DNA of 64,000 bases from Paracoccus sp. JM45. Its GTDB lineage: Bacteria; Pseudomonadota; Alphaproteobacteria; Rhodobacterales; Rhodobacteraceae. The notes below the pieces were generated by a model. The model worked only from the letters and a program-made list of their open reading frames with translations, ran no database searches and was not told the origin of the DNA. Shown piece after piece: positions 1 to 9,311 of the stretch. The stretch spans positions 310,001 through 374,000 of the forward strand of contig NZ_QQVY01000001.1 of assembly GCF_003590715.1 (NCBI RefSeq), in the 5' to 3' direction. Every line of letters begins with the position of its first letter. Within the stretch, counting starts at the first letter, position 1. Position numbers and translations under genes: made by a program.

Positions 1-308
1 GCGTCAACGATGTCTATCTGCTGCGTCTGGAACAGTTCTATCCGTTCCCCGCACAGGCGATGATCAAGGAACTGGGCCGCTTCAAGCAGGCCGAGGTTGT
101 CTGGTGTCAGGAAGAACCCAAGAACCAGGGCGGTTGGACTTTTGTCGAACCCTATCTGGAATGGGTGCTGGAACGTCTTGGTGCCAAGCATTCGCGCGCC
201 CGCTATGCCGGTCGGAATGCTGCTGCCTCGGTCGCCACCGGTCTGGCATCGCGCCATAAAACTGAACAAGCGGCGCTGGTCGCCGAAGCACTGAACCTTG
301 AAGGATGA
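1..308 (+). CDS. sucA: 2-oxoglutarate dehydrogenase E1 component, C-terminal fragment
   Basis: This is the last ~100 codons of the thiamine-diphosphate E1 subunit, which decarboxylates 2-oxoglutarate and reductively succinylates the lipoyl groups of SucB in the TCA cycle. The reading frame is open from base 3 and begins [16 protein letters not shown], typical of the E1o C-terminal domain, then runs through EEPKNQGGW, a hallmark of the last E1o domain, to a TGA stop. The 5' part lies outside the window. The stop is four bases before the sucB ATG and the sucB ribosome-binding site lies inside the last sucA codons, so the two are very probably co-transcribed and translationally coupled. Confidence 0.95.
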   Translation, partial: VNDVYLLRLEQFYPFPAQAMIKELGRFKQAEVVWCQEEPKNQGGWTFVEPYLEWVLERLGAKHSRARYAGRNAAASVATGLASRHKTEQAALVAEALNLEG

Positions 309-312
309 TCCG

Positions 313-1821
313 ATGACAACCGAAGTCCGCGTGCCCGCACTGGGCGAATCCGTCACCGAGGCCACCATCGCCACCTGGTTCAAAAAACCCGGCGACCGCG
401 TCGAGATCGACGAGATGCTGTGCGAGCTGGAAACCGATAAGGTCACCGTCGAAGTGCCCAGCCCCTCGGCTGGTGTGTTGGCAGAAATTGTGGCAGCCGA
501 AGGTGAAACCGTCGGCCCCGATGCTCTGCTGGCCCAGATCGACGAGGCAGGCAGTGCCGCTGTCCCCACCAAGAAGGCCGAAGAACCCAAGGCCGCCGAA
601 ACACCCGAAGGACAAGACAAGATGAGCGGTAAATCTGTGGACGTGATGGTTCCGTCCCTGGGCGAAAGCGTCACCGAGGCGACCGTTGCAACCTGGTTCA
701 AGAAAGCCGGTGACAGCGTCGAGGTCGACGAGATGCTGTGCGAGTTGGAAACCGATAAGGTCTCGGTCGAGGTTCCGGCCCCTGCCGCGGGCGTATTGGC
801 CGAAATTCTGGCCGAAGAAGGCGCGACGGTCGATGCCAAGGCCCGTCTGGCCATCATCACCGAAGGTGCCGCCGGTAAAGCAAGCGCCCCTGCAACCGCG
901 CAGGAAACCGTGCTGAAAAACGCAGGCCCCGAAGAAACCCGCCTGCGTTCGGACGTCGAGGATGCGCCGTCGGCCAAAAAAGCCATGGCCGAAAAAGGCG
1001 TCAGCCGTGATCAGGTTCAGGGTTCGGGCCGTGACGGTCGTGTTATGAAGGAAGACGTGGCCAAAGCATCGGCACCAGCGCCTGCTGCTGCGCCCCGCGC
1101 GCCGTCATCGGCCAGCGACGCCGACCGTGAAGAACGCGTCAAGATGACCCGCCTGCGCCAGACCATCGCGCGCCGCCTGAAAGACGCCCAGAACACCGCG
1201 GCGATGCTGACCACCTATAATGAGGCCGACATGTCCGGCGTCATGCAGCTTCGCAACGAATATAAAGATGCCTTCGAAAAGAAGCATAAGGTCAAGCTGG
1301 GCTTCATGTCCTTCTTCGTCAAAGCATGCTGCCATGCGCTGAAAGAAGTGCCGGAAGTTAACGCCGAAATCGACGGCACCGATGTTGTCTATAAGAACTT
1401 CGTCCATATGGGCGTCGCTGTTGGCACGCCCTCGGGTCTGGTGGTTCCGGTTGTCCGCGACGCCGACCAGAAAAGCTTTGCTGAGATCGAGAAAGAAATT
1501 GGCGCTTTGGGTCTGAAAGGCCGCGACGGCAAACTGTCGATGGCTGAAATGCAGGGCGGCACCTTCACCATCTCGAACGGTGGTGTTTATGGGTCGCTGA
1601 TGTCCTCGCCCATTCTGAACCCTCCGCAGTCGGGCATTCTGGGCATGCATAAGATTCAGGAGCGTCCGGTCGTTGTCGGCGGTCAGATTGTGATCCGTCC
1701 GATGATGTATCTGGCGCTGTCTTATGACCACCGCGTCGTTGACGGCAAAGGTGCTGTGACCTTCCTGGTTCGCGTCAAGGAAGCATTGGAAGATCCGCGC
1801 CGCCTGCTGATGGATCTTTGA
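313..1821 (+). CDS. sucB: dihydrolipoyllysine-residue succinyltransferase (E2o) with two lipoyl domains
   Basis: This is the core E2 subunit of the 2-oxoglutarate dehydrogenase complex, moving succinyl groups from E1 to CoA. The 502-residue protein has two N-terminal lipoyl domains (about 2-77 and 107-183), each with the lipoylation motif ETDKV (Lys43 and Lys149). A peripheral-subunit-binding domain follows (about 222-258), then the catalytic domain ending in SYDHRVVDG with catalytic His473 and Asp477. Classical E2o has one lipoyl domain and ~400 residues, so this one carries an extra domain that closely resembles the second. The ATG start follows AAGGA by seven bases. A second AAGGA lies nine bases before in-frame Met104, so a ~399-residue single-lipoyl form is possible. 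An upstream TTG in frame was not used because it lies within the Shine-Dalgarno. Confidence 0.95.
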   Translation: MTTEVRVPALGESVTEATIATWFKKPGDRVEIDEMLCELETDKVTVEVPSPSAGVLAEIVAAEGETVGPDALLAQIDEAGSAAVPTKKAEEPKAAETPEGQDKMSGKSVDVMVPSLGESVTEATVATWFKKAGDSVEVDEMLCELETDKVSVEVPAPAAGVLAEILAEEGATVDAKARLAIITEGAAGKASAPATAQETVLKNAGPEETRLRSDVEDAPSAKKAMAEKGVSRDQVQGSGRDGRVMKEDVAKASAPAPAAAPRAPSSASDADREERVKMTRLRQTIARRLKDAQNTAAMLTTYNEADMSGVMQLRNEYKDAFEKKHKVKLGFMSFFVKACCHALKEVPEVNAEIDGTDVVYKNFVHMGVAVGTPSGLVVPVVRDADQKSFAEIEKEIGALGLKGRDGKLSMAEMQGGTFTISNGGVYGSLMSSPILNPPQSGILGMHKIQERPVVVGGQIVIRPMMYLALSYDHRVVDGKGAVTFLVRVKEALEDPRRLLMDL

Positions 1822-1831
1822 TCTGATATCG

Positions 1832-1857
1832 GGGGTCCGCTTAGGCGGGCCCCTTTT
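1832..1857 (+). terminator. intrinsic terminator after sucB
   Basis: A 9-bp stem with one G-T pair, loop TTAG and a following TTTT lies 10 bases after the sucB stop. It separates sucAB from the small gene downstream. Confidence 0.75.
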
Positions 1858-1997
1858 CCTGTCTATGCGCATCAGGATGGATCTGAAGGCCGCGCCGTTG
1901 CGTTTCCTTCCACCTTCGCCCGCTGCGTTATGTGATCGGACTTGCATCATTCGCGCCAAGGGCAGAAAATGATCCCACCCTTACCGGAGCCAAGATC

Positions 1998-2252
1998 ATG
2001 CAGCTGATCATCCGCTATACCCACCAGAACATCACGGATTTCCGCACGGCATTCGATGCCGACGCCGAAGATCGGGGACGCAATGGATTGTCATTGCTGC
2101 AGCTCTGGTCCGAAGGCGACGGTCATTCATGGGCGCTGTATCAGGTGAATGATGCCAAAGCGGCCCGCGATTATCTGCAGGGTGCCGCCAAGGTCTTTGA
2201 AACGCAGGCCGGTATCACCGCCAGCGATGCCCATTTCCTGGAGACTGCGTAA
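1998..2252 (+). CDS. small conserved-looking protein of unknown function (84 aa)
   Basis: I do not recognise this family. The 84-residue product (starts MQLIIRYTH) is soluble, with no signal peptide or membrane segment, and alternates short strand-like and helix-like stretches as in small ferredoxin-like (DUF-type) proteins. The ATG is chosen because GGAG lies nine bases upstream, whereas the longer in-frame start at 1932 has no ribosome-binding site. The stop TAA abuts the ATG of the MAPEG gene one base later, so the two are coupled. It sits between sucB and lpdA but behind a terminator, so a role in the 2-oxoglutarate dehydrogenase complex is not implied. Confidence 0.65.
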   Translation: MQLIIRYTHQNITDFRTAFDADAEDRGRNGLSLLQLWSEGDGHSWALYQVNDAKAARDYLQGAAKVFETQAGITASDAHFLETA

Positions 2253-2253
2253 C

Positions 2254-2646
2254 ATGCCCGCCGAGGTTACCGCACTTGCGCTTGCCGGTTTGTTACAGGT
2301 CGCACAATTCGCCACATATTCCGTCGTGGCGCAGCGTCAGGTCGGGCGTGCTGCGGCACTTAGCCCGCGCGACAATATCTCGACCCAGCTGACCGGACGG
2401 GCGGGCCGTTTGCAGCGCGCCTTCAACAACCACTTCGAAGGGCTGATCATGTTCACCCTTGCGGTGGTCGTGGTGACGATTGGCGATGCTTCCTCGGGGC
2501 TGACGGCAGTATGCGCGTGGGTCTATCTTTTGGCCCGCATCCTTTATGTGCCTGCCTATGTCCTTGGCTGGGTGCCTTGGCGCTCTGTCATCTGGGCGGT
2601 TGGATTTGCCGCGACCGTTGTGATGATTGTGGCGGCGCTGTTCTGA
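2254..2646 (+). CDS. MAPEG family membrane protein
   Basis: This 130-residue protein has about four hydrophobic segments and the MAPEG-like signature around residues 37-60 (SPRDN, then RAFNNHFEGL), as in membrane-associated eicosanoid/glutathione metabolism proteins. Bacterial members are inner-membrane proteins, usually of unproven function. The start at the ATG right after the preceding stop fits translational coupling and leaves the first hydrophobic helix intact; longer in-frame starts overlap the upstream gene. It lies 78 bases upstream of lpdA on the same strand and may share its transcript. Confidence 0.8.
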   Translation: MPAEVTALALAGLLQVAQFATYSVVAQRQVGRAAALSPRDNISTQLTGRAGRLQRAFNNHFEGLIMFTLAVVVVTIGDASSGLTAVCAWVYLLARILYVPAYVLGWVPWRSVIWAVGFAATVVMIVAALF

Positions 2647-2724
2647 ACGCTTATGTAAAATATCCCGTCAAGATACGGGCGGCGCAACGCCCCCTGTCCT
2701 GCGGTCCGAAAGAAAGGAATTTCC

Positions 2725-4113
2725 ATGTATGATCTGATCGTGATCGGCGCCGGTCCCGGCGGCTATGTCTGCGCCATTCGGGCCGCACAGCTGGGCCTGA
2801 AAGTGGCTTGCGTCGAAGGCCGCGAAACCCTTGGCGGCACCTGCCTGAACGTCGGATGTATTCCGTCGAAGGCGCTGCTGCATGCCAGCCATATGCTGCA
2901 TGAAACGCACGAAAATTTCGCTAAGATGGGTCTGATGAATGCAAAGGTCGATGTCGATTGGGCAACGATGCAGGGCTATAAGCAGGACACCGTCAACGGC
3001 AACACCAAGGGCATCGAATTCCTGTTCAAGAAGAACAAGATCGACTGGCTGAAGGGCTGGGCCCAAATCGAGGCCGCTGGCAAGGTCAAGGTCGGCGACA
3101 CCGTGCATGAGGCGAAGAACATCGTCATCGCCACCGGTTCGGTACCTTCCGAACTGAAAGGCGTCACTGTTGACAATGCAGGCGGCGTTGTCGTCGACAG
3201 CACCGGTGCGCTGGCCCTTCCCAATATCCCCAAGTCGATGGTCGTTATCGGTGCAGGCGTCATCGGGCTGGAACTGGGCTCGGTCTATTCGCGTCTGGGT
3301 GCGGATGTTACGGTTGTCGAATATCTGGACGTCATCACGCCCGGCATGGACGCCGAAGTGCAAAAGCAATTCCAGAAGCTGCTGACCAAGCAGGGCCTGA
3401 AATTCGTTCTGGGCGCAGCGGTCAAAAGCACCGAGGTCACTGACGGCAAAGGCAAAGTTACCTATGCCCTGAAAAAAGACGACAGCGAACATGTGATCGA
3501 GGCGGATTGCGTGCTGGTCGCTACAGGCCGTCGCCCGACCGTCGATGGTCTGGGTCTGGACAGCTTGAGCGTCAAGATGACCGATCGCGGTTATGTCGAT
3601 GTCGATAAGCATTGGGCGACCAGCGTCAAAGGCATCTATGCCATCGGCGACGCCGTTCCCGGCCCGATGCTGGCCCATAAAGCCGAGGACGAAGGCATGG
3701 CCGTCGCCGAGGTGATCGCAGGCAAGCATGGTCATGTGAATTACGACGTGATTCCGGGCGTCATCTATACCACCCCCGAGGTTGCCAACGTCGGCCTGAC
3801 CGAAGAGGCTGCCAAGGCCGGTGGCCGTAAGGTCAAGGTCGGCAAGTTCCCCTTCATGGGCAATGCGCGCGCCAAGGCGATGATGCAGGCCGACGGTTTT
3901 GTGAAGCTGATCGTCGATGCGGAAACTGACCGTATCCTTGGCTGCCACATCATCGGCCCCTCGGCTGGCGATCTGATCCACGAAGTTTGCGTAGCCATGG
4001 AATTCGGTGCCTCCGCCGAGGATCTGGCCCTGACCTGCCACGCGCATCCGACAGTCTCGGAAGCCGTGCGCGAAGCTGCTTTGGCTTGTGGCGGCGGGGC
4101 AATCCATGTCTGA
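2725..4113 (+). CDS. lpdA: dihydrolipoyl dehydrogenase (E3)
   Basis: This FAD enzyme reoxidises the dihydrolipoyl groups of SucB and reduces NAD. The 462-residue protein opens with the Rossmann motif GAGPGG, followed by the redox-active disulfide motif [17 protein letters not shown] (about residues 36-52), a central NAD-binding [10 protein letters not shown] motif, the FAD motif AIGDAVPG, and the C-terminal His-Glu pair in [10 protein letters not shown]. Length and motif order match typical Lpd. A good AAGAAAGGAA precedes the ATG. Its place just downstream of sucAB makes it the E3 of the 2-oxoglutarate dehydrogenase complex, although Lpd can be shared with other 2-oxo acid dehydrogenases. Confidence 0.97.
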   Translation: MYDLIVIGAGPGGYVCAIRAAQLGLKVACVEGRETLGGTCLNVGCIPSKALLHASHMLHETHENFAKMGLMNAKVDVDWATMQGYKQDTVNGNTKGIEFLFKKNKIDWLKGWAQIEAAGKVKVGDTVHEAKNIVIATGSVPSELKGVTVDNAGGVVVDSTGALALPNIPKSMVVIGAGVIGLELGSVYSRLGADVTVVEYLDVITPGMDAEVQKQFQKLLTKQGLKFVLGAAVKSTEVTDGKGKVTYALKKDDSEHVIEADCVLVATGRRPTVDGLGLDSLSVKMTDRGYVDVDKHWATSVKGIYAIGDAVPGPMLAHKAEDEGMAVAEVIAGKHGHVNYDVIPGVIYTTPEVANVGLTEEAAKAGGRKVKVGKFPFMGNARAKAMMQADGFVKLIVDAETDRILGCHIIGPSAGDLIHEVCVAMEFGASAEDLALTCHAHPTVSEAVREAALACGGGAIHV

Positions 4114-4630
4114 CGCCACTCTGGCGGCAGATCGGGGGGCCATGCCCCCAAAAACTACCGGTATGATGATGGGGCGGCGCTTTGCCGTCCTTTCATTGTT
4201 GGCACTGGCCGCTTGCGGTGACAGCAGCAACAGCAAACCAAGCCGCTTGAAATCCAGCGGTCTTTATCCCAATGAAACGCCCTATCTGCGCCAGCGCATC
4301 AATTTCTGGTCGCGCCATTACGGCGTACCATCGTCATTGGTACAGCGGGTGATTTTGCGCGAATCCCATCACCGTCCCGATGCCCGCAACGGCCCCTATT
4401 ACGGGCTGATGCAAATCGTGCCACAGACGGCGCGGACGATGGGGTATCGGGGGCCGGATTCAGGATTGCTGGATGCCGATACCAACCTGCGTTACGGCGT
4501 CAAATATCTGCGCGGCGCATGGATGGTGGCCGATGGCGATCCTGACAAGGCAGTCGGCTGGTATGCGCGGGGCTATTACTATGAAGCCAAGCGTAAGGGT
4601 TTGCTGAAAAAGACCGGACTTCGCAGCTGA
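4106..4630 (+). CDS. SLT-family lytic transglycosylase lipoprotein
   Basis: This putative outer-membrane lipoprotein would cleave peptidoglycan between MurNAc and GlcNAc. A hydrophobic stretch ends in a lipobox LALAAC, after which the mature protein contains an SLT (lysozyme-like) domain. The catalytic glutamate is in ILRESHH and is followed by [10 protein letters not shown] and the [10 protein letters not shown] motif. The start is uncertain. The ATG used here overlaps the lpdA stop by eight bases and has GGCGGGG upstream, but it gives an unusually long N-region; ATGs at 4163-4169 give a more normal signal peptide but no ribosome-binding site. It is convergent with a second SLT gene across a shared terminator. 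Confidence 0.85.
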   Translation: MSDATLAADRGAMPPKTTGMMMGRRFAVLSLLALAACGDSSNSKPSRLKSSGLYPNETPYLRQRINFWSRHYGVPSSLVQRVILRESHHRPDARNGPYYGLMQIVPQTARTMGYRGPDSGLLDADTNLRYGVKYLRGAWMVADGDPDKAVGWYARGYYYEAKRKGLLKKTGLRS

Positions 4631-4637
4631 CAATGAT

Positions 4638-4662
4638 AAAGGGCCCCGAAGGGCCCTTTTTT
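4638..4662. terminator. bidirectional terminator between two convergent transglycosylase genes
   Basis: A perfect 9-bp stem (AAAGGGCCC with its complement), tetraloop CGAA, and T6 on the plus strand / A-run on the other side. It lies between two convergent stops and can serve both. Confidence 0.9.
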
Positions 4663-4669
4663 CATCCGT

Positions 4670-5290
4670 TTAGCCGCCTGCGATAATCCGCACATAATTG
4701 CGCGTTTCGCGATATGGCGGAATACCACCGTATTTCTGCACAGCCCCCGGACCGGCGTTATAGGCCGCCAGTGCAAGGTTCCAATTGCCGAACTGGTTGT
4801 ACATCATCCGCAGGTACCGCGCGCCGCCATTCAAATTCTGCACCGGATCGCTGGCATTCACGCCCAGTTTTGCCGCCGTGCCGGGCATCAGCTGTGCCAG
4901 ACCCATCGCGCCTTTATGCGACTTGGCGTTGGGGTTCCAACCCGATTCCTGTTGGACCAGCCGCAGGAACAGATCCTCGGGGATGCCGTTGCGCTGTGCG
5001 GCGGCGCGGGCATGGGGCAGATATTCGGTGCGGCGACCGGTATAACGCGGAATATTGACCGCTTCCTCGACCACGACATTGGTTTTGGCCCCACCGGGCT
5101 GCAGGCGTGTCGATTGCTGGTATTGCGTTGAAAGACGCGAATCCATCAGACGTGTCTGTCGGGCAAACTGGTCGGCGCGGGATTTGGAGGAGCTGCCGGA
5201 AAGTCGCAATCCCTCGGCCATGACGGGCGTCGCGACGGCGCCCATCAATGCCACGCACAGTACCGCCTTCACAGAAGTTCTGATCCGCAT
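4670..5290 (-). CDS. periplasmic SLT-family lytic transglycosylase
   Basis: A 206-residue secreted muramidase-like protein. The N-terminal signal peptide (MRIRTSVKAVLCVALMGAV, cleaved after a VMA-type site) is followed by a ~65-residue variable region. The SLT domain contains the catalytic Glu in LVQQESGWNPNA, then GAMGLAQLMPGTA, the NLNGGARYLR motif and LALAAYNAGPGAV. The motif set is complete, so the enzyme is probably active in peptidoglycan turnover. It is the second transglycosylase in a row, on the opposite strand to the lipoprotein version, and is divergent from ssb. Confidence 0.9.
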   Translation of the reverse strand: MRIRTSVKAVLCVALMGAVATPVMAEGLRLSGSSSKSRADQFARQTRLMDSRLSTQYQQSTRLQPGGAKTNVVVEEAVNIPRYTGRRTEYLPHARAAAQRNGIPEDLFLRLVQQESGWNPNAKSHKGAMGLAQLMPGTAAKLGVNASDPVQNLNGGARYLRMMYNQFGNWNLALAAYNAGPGAVQKYGGIPPYRETRNYVRIIAGG

Positions 5291-5503
5291 ATCTCCGGTC
5301 CCTCGTCCTTGTCAGCTTTGGCTGTCGCCTGTTTTGTCCCAGACTATACATGAAATGGAAGCGCATGCCACCTTGCTTGCTTTGCGCCATATTGCGGCTG
5401 GGCGACTTCCTGCCTTCAAGCTATAATGCGAATAGCTTGCAGGCCCCTGTCGCGCTGCGATAGACCCCTGTGAAACCGAAAAACATCACCAAGGAATTCC
5501 GTC

Positions 5504-6022
5504 ATGGCAGGCAGCGTCAACAAGGTCATCCTGATCGGCAATCTGGGCCGCGACCCGGAAATCCGCAGTTTCCAGAACGGCGGCAAGGTCGCCAACCTGC
5601 GTATTGCCACATCCGAACAGTGGAAAGACCGCACCAGCGGCGAACGTCGCGAACGCACCGAATGGCACAGCGTTTCGATCCTGTCCGAGGGTCTGGTCAA
5701 TGTCGTCGAACGTTTTCTGAAAAAAGGCAGCAAGGTCTATATCGAGGGCCAGCTGGAAACCCGCAAATGGCAGGACCAGTCCGGCGCGGATAAATACAGC
5801 ACCGAGGTTGTCCTGCGCGGCTTCAACAGCACCTTGCAGATGCTGGACGGTCGCGGCGAAGGCGGCAGCAGCATGGGCGGCGGCGGCGGTGGCGGCATGG
5901 GCGGCGGCGGTCGCGATCAGGGCGGCTATGACAGCTATGGCTCGGGTCCGGCATCGGGCGGTTCGGGCGGTGGTTCGCAGGGCGGCGGTCGTCCCGATTA
6001 CGACGACGAAATTCCGTTCTGA
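5504..6022 (+). CDS. ssb: single-stranded DNA-binding protein
   Basis: SSB coats single-stranded DNA during replication, repair and recombination. The 172-residue protein starts [19 protein letters not shown], has the OB-fold to about residue 110, a glycine-rich linker (about 120-160) and the acidic C-terminal tip DDEIPF that recruits partner proteins. The ATG is preceded by AAGGAATTCC. The 213-base gap to the divergent transglycosylase holds its promoter. I looked for a LexA-type GTTC-N7-GTTC box there and did not find one. Confidence 0.97.
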   Translation: MAGSVNKVILIGNLGRDPEIRSFQNGGKVANLRIATSEQWKDRTSGERRERTEWHSVSILSEGLVNVVERFLKKGSKVYIEGQLETRKWQDQSGADKYSTEVVLRGFNSTLQMLDGRGEGGSSMGGGGGGGMGGGGRDQGGYDSYGSGPASGGSGGGSQGGGRPDYDDEIPF

Positions 6023-6048
6023 TCAGGCCAAAACAACGAATCAAATCT

Positions 6049-6084
6049 GATACGGGCGGCCTACGGGTCGCCCGTATCCAATTT
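6049..6084 (+). terminator. intrinsic terminator after ssb
   Basis: A perfect 10-bp stem (GATACGGGCG with its complement) and 10-base loop, followed closely by a short T-run, 26 bases after the ssb stop. Confidence 0.8.
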
Positions 6085-6241
6085 TGGGAATGACCGACAT
6101 TGCTGTGATCCGCATCAGGACGCACAGGTCTTGCGCAATCGCCGCCCTTGGCTTTGCAAATGATCCTGCACTTGCAATATAGCCCGCGTCGGGGTCTGAG
6201 GTCACACCCCGCACATCCACGTTACCCAAGGAAAACATGCA

Positions 6242-7285
6242 ATGGCACTGACTCTGACCGATATGACCACCCCGGATGGATTCGAACAGTTGGTGCTGGC
6301 CCAAGATCCCGATGCCGGTCTGCGCGCTTTGATCTGCATCCATTCGACGGCCCTTGGCCCTGCTGCGGGGGGGTGCCGGATGTGGTCCTATGCCGATGAT
6401 CAGGCGGCCATTCATGACGTGACACGGCTGTCACGCGGCATGACCTATAAGAACGCCATGGCCGATCTGGGGCTGGGCGGTGGAAAATCCGTCATCATCG
6501 GCGATGCCCGTTACGACAAGACGCCCCAGCTGATGCAGGCATTCGGTCGTGCCGTCGATGCACTGGCCGGTCGTTACTTCACCGCCGAGGATGTCGGCAT
6601 TTCACCCCAAGACATGGCCCATGCCGCCAGCCAGACGCCCTATGCGGTCGGTCTGTCCGGTGCATCGGGCGATCCCTCGCCCTGGACTGCCGAAGGGGTG
6701 TTTCGCTGCCTGAAAGTTGGTGCGGCGCATGTCTTTGGCACGGATGACTTGACGGGGCGTCGTGTGTTGGTGCAAGGGTTGGGCCATGTCGGCCTGTCAC
6801 TGGCCGAAAAGCTGCATGCAGCCGGCGCAAGGCTGACGGTCACCGACATCAATCAAATGGCACTTGATGACGCACAATCCCGCCTTGGCGCCTCGATCTG
6901 CCCCCCCGATCAGGTTTTCCAGCAACCGATGGATATTTTCGCCCCCTGCGCCCTTGGTGGTGTGTTGACCAAAGACAGCGTGCCCATGCTGCAAGCGCGT
7001 CTGGTCTGCGGCGCTGCCAACAATCAGCTGGCCACCGAAGATGTCGCCAATCTGCTGGCCGCGCGTGATATTACCTATCTGCCCGATTACGTCGTCAACG
7101 CAGGCGGAATCATCAGCGTCGCAAGCGAAATTCACTCCAAGCCGGATGCATGGCGGCTGGAACGTCTGGTTGCCATCGCGGGTCGCGTTGACCAGATGCT
7201 GACCCGTGCACGCACCGAAGGAAAACAGACCAGCCAGATCGCCGATCAGATGGTCGAAGAGATGTTGAAAACCCGCAAAACCTGA
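6242..7285 (+). CDS. Glu/Leu/Phe/Val dehydrogenase family protein (leucine dehydrogenase-like)
   Basis: An NAD-dependent oxidative deaminase of branched-chain or aromatic amino acids is the best fit. The 347-residue length matches leucine/phenylalanine dehydrogenases rather than ~450-residue glutamate dehydrogenases. The N-terminal domain carries the glycine-rich GLGGGKSVI with the catalytic lysine, and the C-terminal Rossmann domain has VLVQGLGHVGLSLA. The conserved VCGAANNQL and LPDYVVNAGGI follow. Substrate specificity cannot be read from the sequence. It is a single-gene unit, with a terminator before it and a convergent hairpin after it. Confidence 0.88.
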   Translation: MALTLTDMTTPDGFEQLVLAQDPDAGLRALICIHSTALGPAAGGCRMWSYADDQAAIHDVTRLSRGMTYKNAMADLGLGGGKSVIIGDARYDKTPQLMQAFGRAVDALAGRYFTAEDVGISPQDMAHAASQTPYAVGLSGASGDPSPWTAEGVFRCLKVGAAHVFGTDDLTGRRVLVQGLGHVGLSLAEKLHAAGARLTVTDINQMALDDAQSRLGASICPPDQVFQQPMDIFAPCALGGVLTKDSVPMLQARLVCGAANNQLATEDVANLLAARDITYLPDYVVNAGGIISVASEIHSKPDAWRLERLVAIAGRVDQMLTRARTEGKQTSQIADQMVEEMLKTRKT

Positions 7286-7325
7286 ACCAGCGTCGCGGTA
7301 AAGAGTCAGGACGGCGCAGCCGTCC

Positions 7326-7362
7326 AGCGCCGCCATTCCCCTTGATGGGGGATGGCGGCGCT
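7326..7362. terminator. hairpin between convergent dehydrogenase gene and aroB
   Basis: A 16-bp stem with a single G-T pair and 5-base loop lies between the two convergent stops. It lacks a long T-run on either side, so termination may be partial. Confidence 0.55.
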
Positions 7363-7369
7363 TGCTGCC

Positions 7370-8476
7370 TTAGCGCGCGTCGCGCAAGACAGCGCCAAGC
7401 GTGTCGGTGTCAACGCCATCGCTGACAAAAGCCTGTCCGATGCCATGCGCCAGAACAAAGCGCAGCTGACCGTCCACGACCTTCTTGTCCTGTCCCATCA
7501 GGGCGATCAGCGCCGCATCATCGGGCAGATCACCCGGAATATCGGACAGGCGCGCCGGCATGCCCATCCGCCGAAGATGTTCCAGAACACGGCTGGGGTC
7601 TTCCTGACTGCACAGCCCCATTCGCGCCGACAGATCGAACGCCAAAGCACAGCCGATGGCCACACCTTCGCCATGCAACAACCGATCGGAATATCCGGTC
7701 GCCTGTTCCAGCGCATGCCCGAAGGTATGGCCCAAATTCAGCAGCGCACGTTCGCCCTGTTCGGTTTCGTCGCGGGTGACGATACCTGCTTTCATGGCCA
7801 CCGAATGGGCGACCGCCTGCTGGCGCAGGGCTGGATCATCGCGCAGTCCGGTTGCATTCTTTTCCAGCCACTCGAAAAACAAGGCATCACCCAGCATGCC
7901 GTATTTGACGACCTCGCCATAGCCTGCCAGAAAATCGCGCGGCGTCAGGGTCTCCAGCACTGAAATATCCGCCAAGACCAGCGATGGCTGGTGGAATGCA
8001 CCGATCAGGTTTTTACCCTGTGCGCTGTTGATGCCGGTCTTGCCACCGACGCTGCTGTCGACCTGCGCCAGAAGCGATGTCGGCAGTTGCACGAACCGCA
8101 CCCCCCGCCGCAGGATCGATGCGGCAAAGCCGACCAGATCGCCGATCACCCCGCCCCCGAGGGCCAGAACGACATCGCGGCGTTCGACCTTCTGTTCCAG
8201 CAACCATTCGACGCATCGGGTCAGATGCGGCCAGCTTTTCGTGGATTCACCGGCAGGCAGGATCAGGGTTTCATGCGCAATGCCTTCGGCCTTCAATGCG
8301 GCCTGTAAGGGCGACAGATGCAGTGGGGCGACATTTTCATCGGTGACGATAACGACACGCGGCCGTGCCAGCAGCGGTGCGATTTCCACCCCTGCGCGGT
8401 TGATAAGACCCGTGCCGATCCGCACGTCATAGGCGCGGTCGCCCAAAGGCACATGGACGGTAACAGGTGCGGTCAT
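7370..8476 (-). CDS. aroB: 3-dehydroquinate synthase
   Basis: Second step of the shikimate pathway: cyclises DAHP to 3-dehydroquinate with NAD and a divalent metal. The 368-residue protein has the NAD-binding LALGGGVIGDLVGFAAS, then KTGIN with the substrate-binding lysine, and the metal ligands Glu in AGYGEVVKYG and His in LNLGHTFGHALE and LLHGEGVAIG. All catalytic motifs are present. Its ATG overlaps the aroK stop by four bases (ATGA), so aroK-aroB is a coupled operon. Confidence 0.97.
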   Translation of the reverse strand: MTAPVTVHVPLGDRAYDVRIGTGLINRAGVEIAPLLARPRVVIVTDENVAPLHLSPLQAALKAEGIAHETLILPAGESTKSWPHLTRCVEWLLEQKVERRDVVLALGGGVIGDLVGFAASILRRGVRFVQLPTSLLAQVDSSVGGKTGINSAQGKNLIGAFHQPSLVLADISVLETLTPRDFLAGYGEVVKYGMLGDALFFEWLEKNATGLRDDPALRQQAVAHSVAMKAGIVTRDETEQGERALLNLGHTFGHALEQATGYSDRLLHGEGVAIGCALAFDLSARMGLCSQEDPSRVLEHLRRMGMPARLSDIPGDLPDDAALIALMGQDKKVVDGQLRFVLAHGIGQAFVSDGVDTDTLGAVLRDAR

Positions 8477-9027
8477 GATTTGTCCTCGGTGATCAGTTTC
8501 GGATCGGCCTGCTGCAATTGCGCGATCAGCCGTGTGGTCGACCCCTCGACGGTGTCACCTGCATGGGACAGGAATTCGACCTCTGATCGGGCATAGACCG
8601 GACTGCGTTCGGCCAGCAGCCGCAGCAATGTGCCTTTGGGATCGGCGGTTTTCAATAACGGGCGGGTGCTGCGCTGGCGCACGCGGTTCCACAGAACATC
8701 AGGCGGGCAGTTCAGCCAGACCGATATTCCACGCCTGCGGATACAGGCACGGTTTTCGGGCCGCAGCCACGCCCCCCCGCCGGTCGACACGACGCCGGGA
8801 CGGGCTGCCAGCAGCCGTGTCAGCACCTGACTTTCGCGGTCACGGAAAAAGCCTTCGCCGTCGCGGTCGAAAATTTCACTGATGGTCATGGCGGCTGCCG
8901 ATTCAATTTCCGCATCGGAATCAGTGAATGGCACCCGCAACCTGCGGGCCAGCTCGGTCCCGATGGCAGTTTTCCCCGCACCCATCATTCCGATCAGCAC
9001 GATATGGCGCGTAAGGCCCTTGGTCAT
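8473..9027 (-). CDS. aroK: shikimate kinase
   Basis: Phosphorylates shikimate with ATP in the fifth step of aromatic amino acid synthesis. With the ATG at MTKGLTRHIV the protein has 184 residues, usual for the family. The P-loop is GMMGAGKTAIG, shikimate is bound by DSDAEIE and the GGGAWL loop, and the LID-region arginine is in RQRSTRPLL. The frame extends upstream, but no better start is seen and the extension is not family-like. It is the first gene of aroKB, divergent from the 52-residue membrane protein gene; the 125-base gap between holds the promoters. Confidence 0.96.
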   Translation of the reverse strand: MTKGLTRHIVLIGMMGAGKTAIGTELARRLRVPFTDSDAEIESAAAMTISEIFDRDGEGFFRDRESQVLTRLLAARPGVVSTGGGAWLRPENRACIRRRGISVWLNCPPDVLWNRVRQRSTRPLLKTADPKGTLLRLLAERSPVYARSEVEFLSHAGDTVEGSTTRLIAQLQQADPKLITEDKS

Positions 9028-9152
9028 TCCAACCCCCGTCAATCGGGTCACTGAATGACGTGATCTTTCGGAAATTGCCATATATATTCGGGAGAAACCG
9101 GCGTAAGACCGGCCCAAGCCAAATAAAACACGGTCGAGCAAAGGCGAATGTG

Positions 9153-9311
9153 ATGCGGATGATCAAAGTAGTGGTTGTGCTGGTTCTGGCAGGTCTGATC
9201 GGCCTTACAGGCTATGCCTATTTCGGTGATATGGCCCCAAACCGCACCGAAACACGCAGCCCGCTGGCACTGGGCGCCACTGATGACACGGCCGAGCCTG
9301 CCAGTGACTAA
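9153..9311 (+). CDS. small single-pass membrane protein (52 aa), unknown
   Basis: A 52-residue protein with one hydrophobic segment (KVVVVLVLAGLIGLTGYAYF, about residues 5-24) and a short polar acidic tail, so probably anchored with its C-terminus in the periplasm. I do not recognise the family. AAGGCGA lies a few bases upstream of the ATG. Its end overlaps the GTG start of the next gene by eight bases, so this gene, the unknown secreted protein and xerD form one tightly packed unit opposite aroKB. Confidence 0.7.
   Translation: MRMIKVVVVLVLAGLIGLTGYAYFGDMAPNRTETRSPLALGATDDTAEPASD

Noticed and set aside
2668..4236. 522-residue open frame antisense to lpdA
   Set aside because: It is the mirror of a GC-rich gene with all Lpd motifs on the other strand; composition is shadow-like and no domain is visible. 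The same applies to long antisense frames at 1105-1959, 13158-14795, 21172-22770, 23243-24700, 27249-28910, 34262-35116 and 49064-50620.
5291..5503. LexA box upstream of ssb
   Set aside because: No GTTC-N7-GTTC or its complement found in the gap, so SOS control is not supported.
5867..5995. Low-complexity Gly-rich region of ssb as a sequence artefact or repeat element
   Set aside because: It is the normal SSB linker between the OB-fold and the acidic tip.
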